Shown piece by piece: positions 23,669 to 36,007 of a stretch of DNA of 64,000 nucleotides. Positions within the stretch are counted from its first letter, which is position 1. Every line of letters begins with the position of its first letter. The notes under the pieces were generated by a model that ran no database searches, was not told the origin of the DNA, and saw only the letters and a list, made by a program, of their open reading frames with translations. This DNA is from Luidia sarsii (lineage: Eukaryota > Echinodermata > Asteroidea > Paxillosida > Luidiidae): NCBI GenBank assembly GCA_949987565.1, contig OX465118.1, positions 3,190,538 through 3,254,537 on the forward strand, in the 5' to 3' direction. Made by a program: the position numbers and the translations under genes.

Positions 23669-26507
23669 ATGGCGGAAGCATGACCGTTAGTTCGGAATAG
23701 CGCCCCCAATACACAGCCTATCAAAGAAACCAGAATACTACGTTTTGATATAACAGCGTACGTCAGTGAAAGAATACATTTCACTTTTGATCAGTCCTCT
23801 ACACAAGTACATTTTCAAGAGATAATTTCCACTGAAATTGCGACACTCCCGGATTGAAAACAAAATGATTCTACGTTAATTCACTTGATTTTTATAGTCG
23901 TTCTTGTTGGTGTTTTTGAGGGGTTGTTGCTTGTTTCTTTGGGCTTCGGTAGTCTGCCATATTTGTATACAACTTTGTTTCAATGAGGGGTCTTTGGAGG
24001 GTAATTAACCGATACATTGTAGAATAAGTGAAGCTTAAGACAACCTGGGGGTTCCGTGATGGCAACTTGCAAATAGAGAATGTTGAGTTTCCTGCTTGAA
24101 CGGCTTTTTATTTAATCGGGGCCTTTGGACTCTAAATAACTGATACATTGTAGAATAAGTGAAGCTTGGGACCACCCGATTGTTCAGTGTTTGATTTCGG
24201 GTGTAATTTGGTACATATTGGGGCTTGAAATATGGCGCTATTTGACTTTGCTGTGGAAGAATAGGGATGCTTCCCAAAATCCTCGTCGATGAAAATCGGC
24301 TTGGAGAGCAACAAACGAGTTACTGCGCTTTGCTCACAATCGTCTCGAACGACACCTTCCAGAGAAATATCGCCCAACCCGTCACTTTAGCCGTTGTTTT
24401 GAAATTAATCCGCCCAATGATAGTTTAAAAAAATACAATACCTCTGACCCTCTATCGCCAACTTCCATCTCTTTCTTTTCAGCATCAATACGTCACCAAC
24501 AATATCTGATCTGATTATCAAATCAAATTTACAAAATCCACTGTGCGACCGATAATTATCAATAAATACCGCGAACTACTTTGCGTGTGTGTGTGACGGA
24601 TGGCACCTAAGCAAGTTGGCGGAAGCATGACCGTTAGTTCGGAATAGCGCCCCCAATACACAGCCTATCAAAGAAACCAGAATACTTCGTTTTGATATAA
24701 CAGCGTACGTCAGTGAAAGAATACATTTCACTTTTGATCAGTCCTCTACACAAGTACATTTTCAAGGGATAATTTCCACTGAAATTGCGACACTCCCGGA
24801 TTGAAAACAAAATGATTCTACGTTAATTCACTTGATTTTTATAGTCGTTCTTGTTGGTGTTTTTGAGGGGTTGTTGCTTGTTTCTTTGGGCTTCGGTAGT
24901 CTGCCATATTTTTATACAACTTTGTTTCAATGAGGGGTCTTTGGAGGGTAATTAACCGATACATTGTAGAATAAGTGAAGCTTAAGACAACCTGGGGGTT
25001 CCGTGATTGCAACTTGGAAATACAGAATGTTGAGTTTCCTGCTTGAACGGCTTTTCTTTAATCGGGGCCTTTGGACTCTAAATAACTGATACATTGTAGA
25101 ATAAGTGAAGCTTGGGACCACCCGAGTGTTCAGTGTTTGATTTCGGGTGTAATTTGGTACATATTGGGGCTTGAAATATGGCGCTATTTGAATTTGCTGT
25201 GGAAGAATAGGGATGCTTCCCAAAATCCTCGTCGATGAAAATCGGCTTGGAGAGCAACACACGAGTTACTGCACTTTGCTCACAATCGTCTCGAACGACA
25301 CCTTCCAGAGAAATATCGCCCAACCCGTCACTTTAGCCGTTGTTTTGAAATTAATCCGCCCAATGATAGTTTAAAAAAATACAATACCTCTGACCCTCTA
25401 TCGCCATCTTCCATCGCTCTCTTTTCAGCATCAAAACGTCACCAACAATATTTGATCTGATTATCAAATCAAATTTACACAATTCACTGTGCGACCGATA
25501 ATTATCAATGAATACCGCGAACTACTTTGCGTTTGTGTGTGACGGATGGCACCCAAGCAAGTTGGCGGAAGCATGACCGTTAGTTCGGAATAGCGCCCCC
25601 AATACACAGACAATCAAAGAAACCAGAATACTTCGTTTTGATATAACAGCGTACGTCAGTGAAAGAATACATTTCACTTTTGATCAGTCCTCTACACAAG
25701 TACATTTTCAAGGGATAATTTCCACTGAAATTGCGACACTCCCGGATTGAAAACAAAATGATTCTACGTTAATTCTCTTGATTTTTATAGTCGTTCTTGT
25801 TGGTGTTTTTGAGGGGTTGTTGCTTATTTCTTTGGGCTTCGGTAGTCTGCCATATTTGTATACAACTTTGTTTCAATGAGGGGTCTTTGGAGGGTAATTA
25901 ACCGATACATTGTAGAATAAGTGAAGCTTAAGACAACCTGGGGGTTCCGTGATGGCAACTTGCAAATACAGAATGTTGAGTTTCCTGCTTGAACGGCTTT
26001 TCTTTAATCGGGGCCTTTGGACTCTAAATAACTGATACATTGTAGAATAAGTGAAGCTTGGGACCACCCGATTGTTCAGTGTTTGATTTCGGGTGTAATT
26101 TGGTACATATTGGGGCTTGAAATATGGCGCTATTTGACTTTGCTGTGGAAGAATAGGGATGCTTCCCAAAATCCTCGTCGATGAAAATCGGCTTGGAGAG
26201 CAACAAACGAGTTACTGCGCTTTGCTCACAATCGTCTCGAACGACACCTTCCAGAGAAATATCGCCCAACCCGTCACTTTAGCCGTTGTTTTGAAATTAA
26301 TCCGCCCAATGATAGTTTAAAAAAATACAATACCTCTGACCCTCTATCGCCAACTTCCATCTCTCTCTTTTCAGCATCAATACGTCACCAACAATATTTG
26401 ATCTGATTATCAAATCAAATTTACACAATTCACTGTCCGACCGATAATTATCAATAAATACCGCGAACTACTTTGCGTGTGTGTGTGACGGATGGCACCC
26501 AAGCAAG
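23669..26507. repeat. Copies 26-28: third instance of the 6-8 trimer
   Basis: Starts are 23669, 24616 and 25562. Copy 26 repeats the copy 6 marks (ACTACG, GAGATAATT, CTTTTTATTT, ATATCTGATC). Copy 27 matches copy 7/20 except private ACTTGGAAAT and CGCCATCTTCC. Copy 28 matches copy 8 with private AATTCTCTTG and GCTTATTTC. The CAATGAATACC...GCGTTTG tail occurs for the last time in copy 27. Confidence 0.86.
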
Positions 26508-29500
26508 TTGGCGGAAGCATAACGGTTAGTTCGGAATAGCGCCCCCAATACACAGCCTATCAAAGAAACCAGAATACTACGTTTTGATATAACAGCGTAC
26601 GTCAGTGAAAGAATACATTTCACTTTTGATCAGTCCTCTACACAAGTACATTTTCAAGAGATAATTTCCACTGAAATTGCGACACTCCCGGATTGAAAAG
26701 AAAATGATTCTACGTTAATTCACTTGATTTTTATAGTCGTTCTTGTTGGTGTTTTTGAGGGGTTGTTGCTTGTTTCTTTGGGCTTCGGTAGTCTGCCATA
26801 TTTGTATACAACTTTGTTTCAATGAGGGGTCTTTGGAGGGTAATTAACCGATACATTGTAGAATAAGTGAAGCTTAAGACAACCTGGGGGTTCCGTGATT
26901 GCAACTTGCAAATACAGAATGTTGAGTTTCCTGCTTGAGCGGCTTTTCTTTAATCGGGGCCTTTGGACTCTAAATAACTGATACATTGTAGAATAAGTGA
27001 AGCTTGGGACCACCCGAGTGTTCAGTGTTTGATTTCGGGTGTAATTTGGTACATATTGGGGCTTGAAATATGGCGCTATTTGAATTTGCTGTGGAAGAAT
27101 AGGGATGCTTCCCAAAATCCTCGTCGATGAAAATCGGCTTGGAGACAGCACACGAGTTACTGCACTTTGCTCACAATCGTCTCGAACGACACCTTCCAGA
27201 GAAATATCGCCCAACCCGTCACTTTAGCCGTTGTTTTGAAATTAATCCGCCCAATGATAGTTTAAAAAAATACAATACCTCTGAGCTCTGACCCTCTATC
27301 GCCAACTTCCATCGCTCTCTTTTCAGCATCAATACGTCACCAACAATATTTGATCTGATTATCAAATCAAATTTACACAATTCACTGTGCGACCGATAAT
27401 TATCCATAAATAACGCGAACTACTTTGCGTGTGTGTGTGACGGATGGCACCCAAGCAAAATGGCGGAAGCATGACCGTTAGTTCGGAATAGCGCCCCCAA
27501 TACACAGACAATCAAAGAAACCAGAATACTTCGTTTTGATATAACAGCGTACGTCAGTGAAAGAATACATTTCACTTTTGATCAGTCCTCTACACAAGTA
27601 CATTTTCAAGGGATAATTTCCACTGAAATTGCGACACTCCCGGATTGAAAACAAAATGATTCTACGTTAATTCACTTGATTTTTATAGTCGTTCTTGTTG
27701 GTGTTTTTGAGGGGTTGTTGCTTGTTTCTTTGGGCTTCGGTAGTCTGCCATATTTGTATACAACTTTGTTTCAATGAGGGGTCTTTGGAGGGTAATTAAC
27801 CGATACATTGTAGAATAAGTGAAGCTTAAGACAACCTGGGGGTTCCGTGATGGCAACTTGCAAATACAGAATGTTGAGTTTCCTGCTTGAACGGCTTTTC
27901 TTTAATCGGGGCCTTTGGACTCTAAATAACTGATACATTGTAGAATAAGTGAAGCTTGGGACCACCCGATTGTTCAGTGTTTGATTTCGGGTGTAATTTG
28001 GTACATATTGGGGCTTGAAATATGGCGCTATTTGACTTTGCTGTGGAAGAATAGGGATGCTTCCCAAAATCCTCGTCGATGAAAATCGGCTTGGAGAGCA
28101 ACAAACGAGTTACTGCGCTTTGCTCACAATCGTCTCGAACGACACCTTCCAGAGAAATATCGCCCAACCCGTCACTTTAGCCGTTGTTTTGAAATTAATC
28201 CACCCAATGATAGTTTAAAAAAATACAATACCTCTGACCCTCTATCGCCAACTTCCATCGCTCTCTTTTCAGCATCAATACGTCACCAACAATATTTGAT
28301 CTGATTATCCAATCAAATTTACACAATTCACTGTGCGACCGATAATTATCCATCAATAACGCGAACTACTTTGCGTGTGTGTGTGACGGATGGCACCCAA
28401 GCAAGTTGGCGGAAGCATGACCGTTAGTTCGAATAGCGCCCCCAATACACAGCCTATCAAAGAAACCAGAATACTACGTTTTGATATAACAGCGTACGTC
28501 AGTGAAAGAATACATTTCACTTTTGATCAGTCCTCTACACAAGTACATTTTCAAGGGATAATTTCCACTGAAATTGCGACACTCCCGGATTGAAAACAAA
28601 ATGATTCTATGTTAATTCACTTGATTTTTATAGTCGTTCTTGTTGGTGTTTTTGAGGGGTTGTTGCTTGTTTCTTTGGGCTTCGGTAGTCTGCCATATTT
28701 GTATACAACTTTGTTTTAATAAGAGGTCTTTGGATGGTAATTAACCGATACATTGTAGAATAAGTGAAGCTTAAGACAACCTGGGGGTTCCGTCATGGCA
28801 ACTTGCAAATACAGAATGTTGAGTTTCCTGCTTGAACGGCTTTTCTTTAATCGGGGCCTTTGGACTCTAAATAACTGATACATTGTAGAATAAGTGAAGC
28901 TTGGGACCACCCGAGTGTTCAGTGTTTGATTTCGGGTGTAATTTGGTACATATTGGGGCTTGAAATATGGCGCTATTTGAATTTGCTGTGGAAGAATAGG
29001 GATGCTTCCCAAAATCCTCGTCGATGAAAATCGGCTTGGAGAGCAACACACGAGTTACTGCACTTTGCTCACAATCGTCTCGAACGACACCTTCCAGAGA
29101 AATATCGCCCAACCCGTCACTTTAGCCGTTGTTTTGAAATTAATCCGCCCAATGATAGTTTAAAAAAATACAATACCTCTGAGCTCTGACCCTCTATCGC
29201 CAACTTCCATCGCTCTCTTTTCAGCATCAATACGTCACCAACAATATTTGATCTGATTATCAAATCAAATTTACACAATTCACTGTGCGACCGATAATTA
29301 TCCATAAATAACGCGAACTACTTTGCGTGTGTGTGTGACGGATGGCACCCAAGCAAGTTGGCGGAAGCATGACCGTTAGTTCGGAATAGCGCCCCCAATA
29401 CACAGACTATCAAAGAAACCAGAATACTTCGTTTTGATATAACAGCGTACGTCAGTGAAATAATACATTTCACTTTTGATCAGTCCTCTACACAAGTACA

Positions 29501-30310
29501 TTTTCAAGGGATAATTTCCACTGAAATTGCGACACTCCCGGATTGAAAACAAAATGATTCTACGTTAATTCACTTGATTTTTATAGTCGTTCTTGTTGGT
29601 GTTTTTGAGGGGTATTTGCTTGTTTCTTTGGGCTTCGGTAGTCTGCCATATTTGTATACAACTTTGTTTCAATGAGGGGTCTTTGGAGGGTAATTAACCG
29701 ATACATTGTAGAATAAGTGAAGCTTAAGACAACCTGGGGGTTCCGTGATTGCAACTTGCAAATACAGAATGTTGAGTTTCCTGCTTGAGCGGCTTTTCTT
29801 TAATCGGGGCCTTTGGACTCTAAATAACTGATACATTGTAGAATAAGTGAAGCTTGGGACCACCCGAGTGTTCAGTGTTTGATTTCGGGTGTAATTTGGT
29901 ACATATTGGGGCTTGAAATATGGCGCTATTTGAATTTGCTGTGGAAGAATAGGGATGCTTCCCAAAATCCTCGTCGATGAAAATCGGCTTGGAGAGCAAC
30001 ACACGAGTTACTGCACTTTGCTCACAATCGTCTCGAACGACACCTTCCAGAGAAATATCGCCCAACCCGTCACTTTAGCCGTTGTTTTGAAATTAATCCG
30101 CCCAATGATAGTTTAAAAAAATACAATACCTCTGAGCTCTGACCCTCTATCGCCAACTTCCATCGCTCTCTTTTCAGCATCAATACGTCACCAACAATAT
30201 TTGATCTGATTATCAAATCAAATTTACACAATTCACTGTGCGACCGATAATTATCCATAAATAACGCGAACTACTTTGCGTGTGTGTGTGACGGATGGCA
30301 CCCAAGCAAA
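26508..30310. repeat. Copies 29-32: start of insertion-rich right domain
   Basis: Starts are 26508, 27460, 28406 and 29358. Copy 29 introduces the linked set GCATAACGG, GAAAAGAAAATG, GAGCGG, GAGACAGCACAC (-1 bp) and the 7-bp insertion. Copy 30 is one of the few late CAAACG copies. Copy 31 lacks one G (TTCGAATAG near 28430) and has AATAAGAGGTCTTTGGATGG, which recurs in copies 49, 53 and 58. Copy 32 has private GAAATAATAC and GGGGTATTTGC. Confidence 0.87.
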
Positions 30311-33155
30311 ATGGCGGAAGCATGACCGTTAGTTCGGAATAGCGCCCCCAATACACAGACTATCAAAGAAACCAGAATACTTCGTTTTGATATAACAGCG
30401 TACGTCAGTGAAAGAATACATTTCACTTTTGATCAGTCCTCTACACAAGTACATTTTCAAGGGATAATTTCCACTGAAATTGCGACACTCCCGGATTGAA
30501 AACAAAATGATTCTACGTTAATTCACTTGATTTTTATAGTCGTTCTTGTTGGTGTTTTTGAGGGGTTGTTGCTTGTTTCTTTGGGCTTCGGTAGTCTGCC
30601 ATATTTGTATACAACTTTGTTTCAATGAGGGGTCTTTGGAGGGTAATTAACCGATACATTGTAGAATAAGTGAAGCTTAAGACAACCTGGGGGTTCCGTG
30701 ATTGCAACTTGCAAATACAGAATGTTGAGTTTCCTGCTTGAGCGGCTTTTCTTTAATCGGGGCCTTTGGACTCTAAATAACTGATACATTGTAGAATAAG
30801 TGAAGCTTGGGACCACCCGAGTGTTCAGTGTTTGATTTCGGGTGTAATTTGGTACATATTGGGGCTTGAAATATGGCGCTATTTGAATTTGCTGTGGAAG
30901 AATAGGGATGCTTCCCAAAATCCTCGTCGATGAAAATCGGCTTGGAGAGCAACACACGAGTTACTGCACTTTGCTCACAATCGTCTCGAACGACACCTTC
31001 CAGAGAAATATCGCCCAACCCGTCACTTTAGCCGTTGTTTTGAAATTAATCCGCCCAATGATAGTTTAAAAAAATACAATACCTCTGACCCTCTATCGCC
31101 AACTTCCATCTCTCTCTTTTCAGCATCAATACGTCACCAACAATATTTGATCTGATTATTAAATCAAATTTACACAATTCACTGTCCGACCGATAATTAT
31201 CCATCAATAACGCGAACTACTTTGCGTGTGTGTGTGACGGATGGCACCCAAGCAAGTTGGCGGAAGCATAACGGTTAGTTCGGAATAGCGCCCCCAATAC
31301 ACAGCCTATCAAAGAAACCAGAATACTACGTTTTGATATAACAGCGTACGTCAGTGAAAGAATACATTTCACTTTTGATCAGTCCTCTACACAAGTACAT
31401 TTTCAAGAGATAATTTCCACTGAAATTGCGACACTCCCGGATTGAAAAGAAAATGATTCTACGTTAATTCACTTGATTTTTATAGTCGTTCTTGTTGGTG
31501 TTTTTGAGGGGTTGTTGCTTGTTTCTTTGGGCTTCGGTAGTCTGCCATATTTTTATACAACTTTGTTTCAATGAGGGGTCTTTGGAGGGTAATTAACCGA
31601 TACATTGTAGAATAAGTGAAGCTTAAGACAACCTGGGGGTTCCGTGATTGCAACTTGCAAATACAGAATGTTGAGTTTCCTGCTTGAGCGGCTTTTCTTT
31701 AATCGGGGCCCTTGGACTCTAAATAACTGATACATTGTAGAATAAGTGAAGCTTGGGACCACCCGAGTGTTCAGTGTTTGATTTCGGGTGTAATTTGGTA
31801 CATATTGGGGCTTGAAATATGGCGCTATTTGAATTTGCTGTGGAAGAATAGGGATGCTTCCCAAAATCCTCGTCGATGAAAATCGGCTTGGAGAGCAACA
31901 CACGAGTTACTGCACTTTGCTCACAATCGTCTCGAACGACACCTTCCAGAGAAATATCGCCCAACCCGTCACTTTAGCCGTTGTTTTGAAATTAATCCGC
32001 CCAATGATAGTTTAAAAAAATACAATACCTCTGACCCTCTATCGCCAACTTCCATCTCTCTCTTTTCAGCATCAATACGTCACCAACAATATTTGATCTG
32101 ATTATAAAATCAAATTTACACAATTCACTGTGCGACCGATAATTATCCATCAATAACGCGAACTACTTTGCGTGTGTGTGTGACGGATGGCACCCAAGCA
32201 AGTTGGCGGAAGCATAACGGTTAGTTCGGAATAGCGCCCCCAATACACAGCCTATCAAAGAAACCAGAATACTACGTTTTGATATAACAGCGTACGTCAG
32301 TGAAAGAATACATTTCACTTTTGATCAGTCCTCTACACAAGTACATTTTCAAGAGATAATTTCCACTGAAATTGCGACACTCCCGGATTGAAAAGAAAAT
32401 GATTCTACGTTAATTCACTTGATTTTTATAGTCGTTCTTGTTGTTGTTTTTGAGGGGTTGTTGCTTGTTTCTTTGGGCTTCGGTAGTCTGCCATATTTGT
32501 ATACAACTTTGTTTCAATGAGGGGTCTTTGGAGTGTAATTAACCGATACATTGTAGAATAAGTGAAGCTTAAGACAACCTGGGGGTTCCGTGATTGCAAC
32601 TTGCAAATACAGAATGTTGAGTTTCCTGCTTGAGCGGCTTTTCTTTAATCGGGGCCTTTGGACTCTAAATAACTGATACATTGTAGAATAAGTGAAACTT
32701 GGGACCACCCGAGTGTTCAGTGTTTGATTTCGGGTGTAATTTGGTACATATTGGGGCTTGAAATATGGCGCTATTTGAATTTGCTGTGGAAGAATAGGGA
32801 TGCTTCCCAAAATCCTCGTCGATGAAAATCGGCTTGGAGAGCAACACACGAGTTACTGCACTTTGCTCACAATCGTCTCGAACGACACCTTCCAGAGAAA
32901 TATCGCCGAACCCGTCACTTTAGCCGTTGTTTTGAAATTAATCCGCCCAATGATAGTTTAAAAAAATACAATACCTCTGAGCTCTGACCCTCTATCGCCA
33001 ACTTCCATCGCTCTCTTTTCAGCATCAATACGTCACCAACAATATTTGATCTGATTATCAAATCAAATTTACACAATTCACTGTGCGACCGATAATTATC
33101 CATAAATAACGCGAACTACTTTGCGTGTGTGTGTGACGGATGGCACCCAAGCAAA
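30311..33155. repeat. Copies 33-35
   Basis: Starts are 30311, 31257 and 32203. Copies 34 and 35 share GCATAACGG and GAAAAGAAAATG. Singletons accumulate here: GGGGCCCTTGG and ATTATAAAATC (34); GTTGTTGTTTTTG, GGAGTGTAATT, GTGAAACTTGGG (box mutation, 32697) and TCGCCGAACCC (35). Copy 35 has the 7-bp insertion. Confidence 0.87.
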
Positions 33156-36007
33156 ATGGCGGAAGCATGACCGTTAGTTCGGAATAGCGCCCCAAATACA
33201 CAGACTATCAAAGAAACCAGAATACTTCGTTTTGATATAACAGCGTACGTCAGTGAAAGAATACATTTCACTTTTGATCAGTCCTCTACACAAGTACATT
33301 TTCAAGGGATAATTTCCACTGAAATTGCGACACTCCCGGATTGAAAACAAAATGATTCTACGTTAATTCATTTGATTTTTATAGTCGTTCTTGTTGGTGT
33401 TTTTGAGGGGTTGTTGCTTGTTTCTTTGTGCTTCGGTAGTCTGCCATATTTTTATACAACTTTGTTTCAATGAGGGGTCTTTGGAGGGTAATTAACCGAT
33501 ACATTGTAGAATAAGTGAAGCTTAAGACAACCTGGGGGTTCCGTGATTGCAACTTGCAAATACAGAATGTTGAGTTTCCTGCTTGAGCGGCTTTTCTTTA
33601 ATCGGGGCCTTTGGACTCTAAATAACTGATACATTGTAGAATAAGTGAAGCTTGGGACCACCCGAGTGTTTAGTGTTTGATTTCGGGTGTAATTTGGTAC
33701 ATATTGGGGCTTGAAATATGGCGCTATTTGAATTTGCTGTGGAAGAATAGGGATGCTTCCCAAAATCCTCATCGATGAAAATCGGCTTGGAGAGCAACAC
33801 ACGAGTTACTGCACTTTGCTCACAATCGTCTCGAACGACACCTTCCAGAGAAATATCGCCCAACCCGTCACTTTAGCCGTTGATTTGAAATTAATCCGCC
33901 CAATGAAAGTTTAAAAAAATACAATACCTCTGACCCTCTATCGCCAACTTCCATCTCTTTCTTTTCAGCATCAATACGTCACCAACAATATTTGATCTGA
34001 TTATCAAATCAATTTTACAAAATCCACTGTGCGACCGATAATTATCAATAAATACCGCGAACTACTTTGCGTGCGTGTGTGACGGATGGCACCCAAGCAA
34101 GTTGGCGGAAGCATGACCGTTAGTTCGGAATAGCGCCCCCAATACACAGCCTATCAAAGAAACCAGAATACTTCGTTTTGATATAACAGCGTACGTCAGT
34201 GAAAGAATACATTTCACTTTTGATCAGTCCTCTACACAAGTACATTTTCAAGGGATAATTTCCACTGAAATTGCGACACTCCCGGATTGAAAACAAAATG
34301 ATTCTACGTTAATTCACTTGATTTTTATAGTCGTCTTTGTTGGTGTTTTTGAGGGGTTGTTGCTTTTTTCTTTGGGCTTCGGTAGTCTGCCATATTTTTA
34401 TACAACTTTGTTTCAATGAGGGGTCTTTGGAGGGTAATTAACCGATACATTGTAGAATAAGTGAAGCTTAAGACAACCTGGGGGTTCCGTGATGGCAACT
34501 TGCAAATACAGAATGTTGAGTTTCCTGCTTGAACGGCTTTTCTTTAATCGGGGCCTTTGGACTCTAAATAACTGATACATTGTAGAATAAGTGAAGCTTG
34601 GGACCACCCGAGTGTTCAGTGTTTGATTTCGGGTGTAATTTGGTACATATTGGGGCTTGGAATATGGCGCTATTTGAATTTGCTGTGGAAGAATAGGGAT
34701 GCTTCCCAAAATCCTCGTCGATGAAAATCGGCTTGGAGAGCAACACACGAGTTACTGCACTTTGCTCACAATCGTCTCGAACGACACCTTCCAGAGAAAT
34801 ATCGCCCAACCCGTCACTTTAGCCGTTGTTTTGAAATTAATCCGCCCAATGATAGTTTAAAAAAATACAATACCTCTGAGCTCTGACCCTCTATCGCAAA
34901 CTTCCATCGCTCTCTTTTCAGCATCAATACGTCACCAACAATATTTGATCTGATTATCAAATCAAATTTACACAATTCACTGTGCGACCGATAATTATCC
35001 ATAAATAACGCGAACTACTTTGCGTGTGTGTGTGACGGATGGCACCCAAGCAAGTTGGCGGAAGCATGACCGTTAGTTCGGAATAGCGCCCCCAATACAC
35101 AGACTATCAAAGAAACCGGAATACTTCGTTTTGATATAACAGCGTACGTCAGTGAAAGAATACATTTCACTTTTGATCAGTCCTCTACACAAGTACATTT
35201 TCACGGGATAATTTCCACTGAAATTGCGACACTCCCGGATTGAAAACAAAATGATTCTACGTTAATTCACTTGATTTTTATAGTCGTCTTTGTTGGTGTT
35301 TTTGAGGGGTTGTTGCTTTTTTCTTTGGGCTTCGGTAGTCTGCCATATTTTTATACAACTTTGTTTCAATGAGGGGTCTTTGGAGGGTAATTAACCGATA
35401 CATTGTAGAATAAGTGAAGCTTAAGACAACCTGGGGGTTCCGTGATGGCAACTTGCAAATACAGAATGTTGAGTTTCCTGCTTGAACGGCTTTTCTTTAA
35501 TCGGGGCCTTTGGACTCTAAATAACTGATACATTGTAGAATAAGTGAAGCTTGGGACCACCCGAGTGTTCAGTGTTTGATTTCGGGTGTAATTTGGTACA
35601 TATTGGGGCTTGGAATATGGCGCTATTTGAATTTGCTGTGGAAGAATAGGGATGCTTCCCAAAATCCTCGTCGATGAAAATCGGCTTGGAGAGCAACACA
35701 CGAGTTACTGCACTTTGCTCACAATCGTCTCGAACGACACCTTCCAGAGAAATATCGCCCAACCCGTCACTTTAGCCGTTGTTTTGAAATTAATCCGCCC
35801 AATGATAGTTTAAAAAAATACAATACCTCTGAGCTCTGACCCTCTATCGCAAACTTCCATCGCTCTCTTTTCAGCATCAATACGTCACCAACAATATTTG
35901 ATCTGATTATCAAATCAAATTTACACAATTCACTGTGCGACCGATAATTATCCATAAATAACGCGAACTACTTTGCGTGTGTGTGTGACGGATGGCACCC
36001 AAGCAAG
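33156..36007. repeat. Copies 36-38: variant-rich copy plus a near-identical adjacent pair
   Basis: Starts are 33156, 34102 and 35055. Copy 36 carries many private changes (TTTGTGCTTCGG, GTGTTTAGTG, CTCATCGATG, CAATTTTAC, GTGCGTGTG). Copies 37 and 38 share the otherwise private GTCGTCTTTG, GCTTTTTTC and TCGCAAACTTCC, plus GGCTTGGAAT and the insertion. They differ only near their left ends, so they look like a recent single-monomer duplication. Confidence 0.88.
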
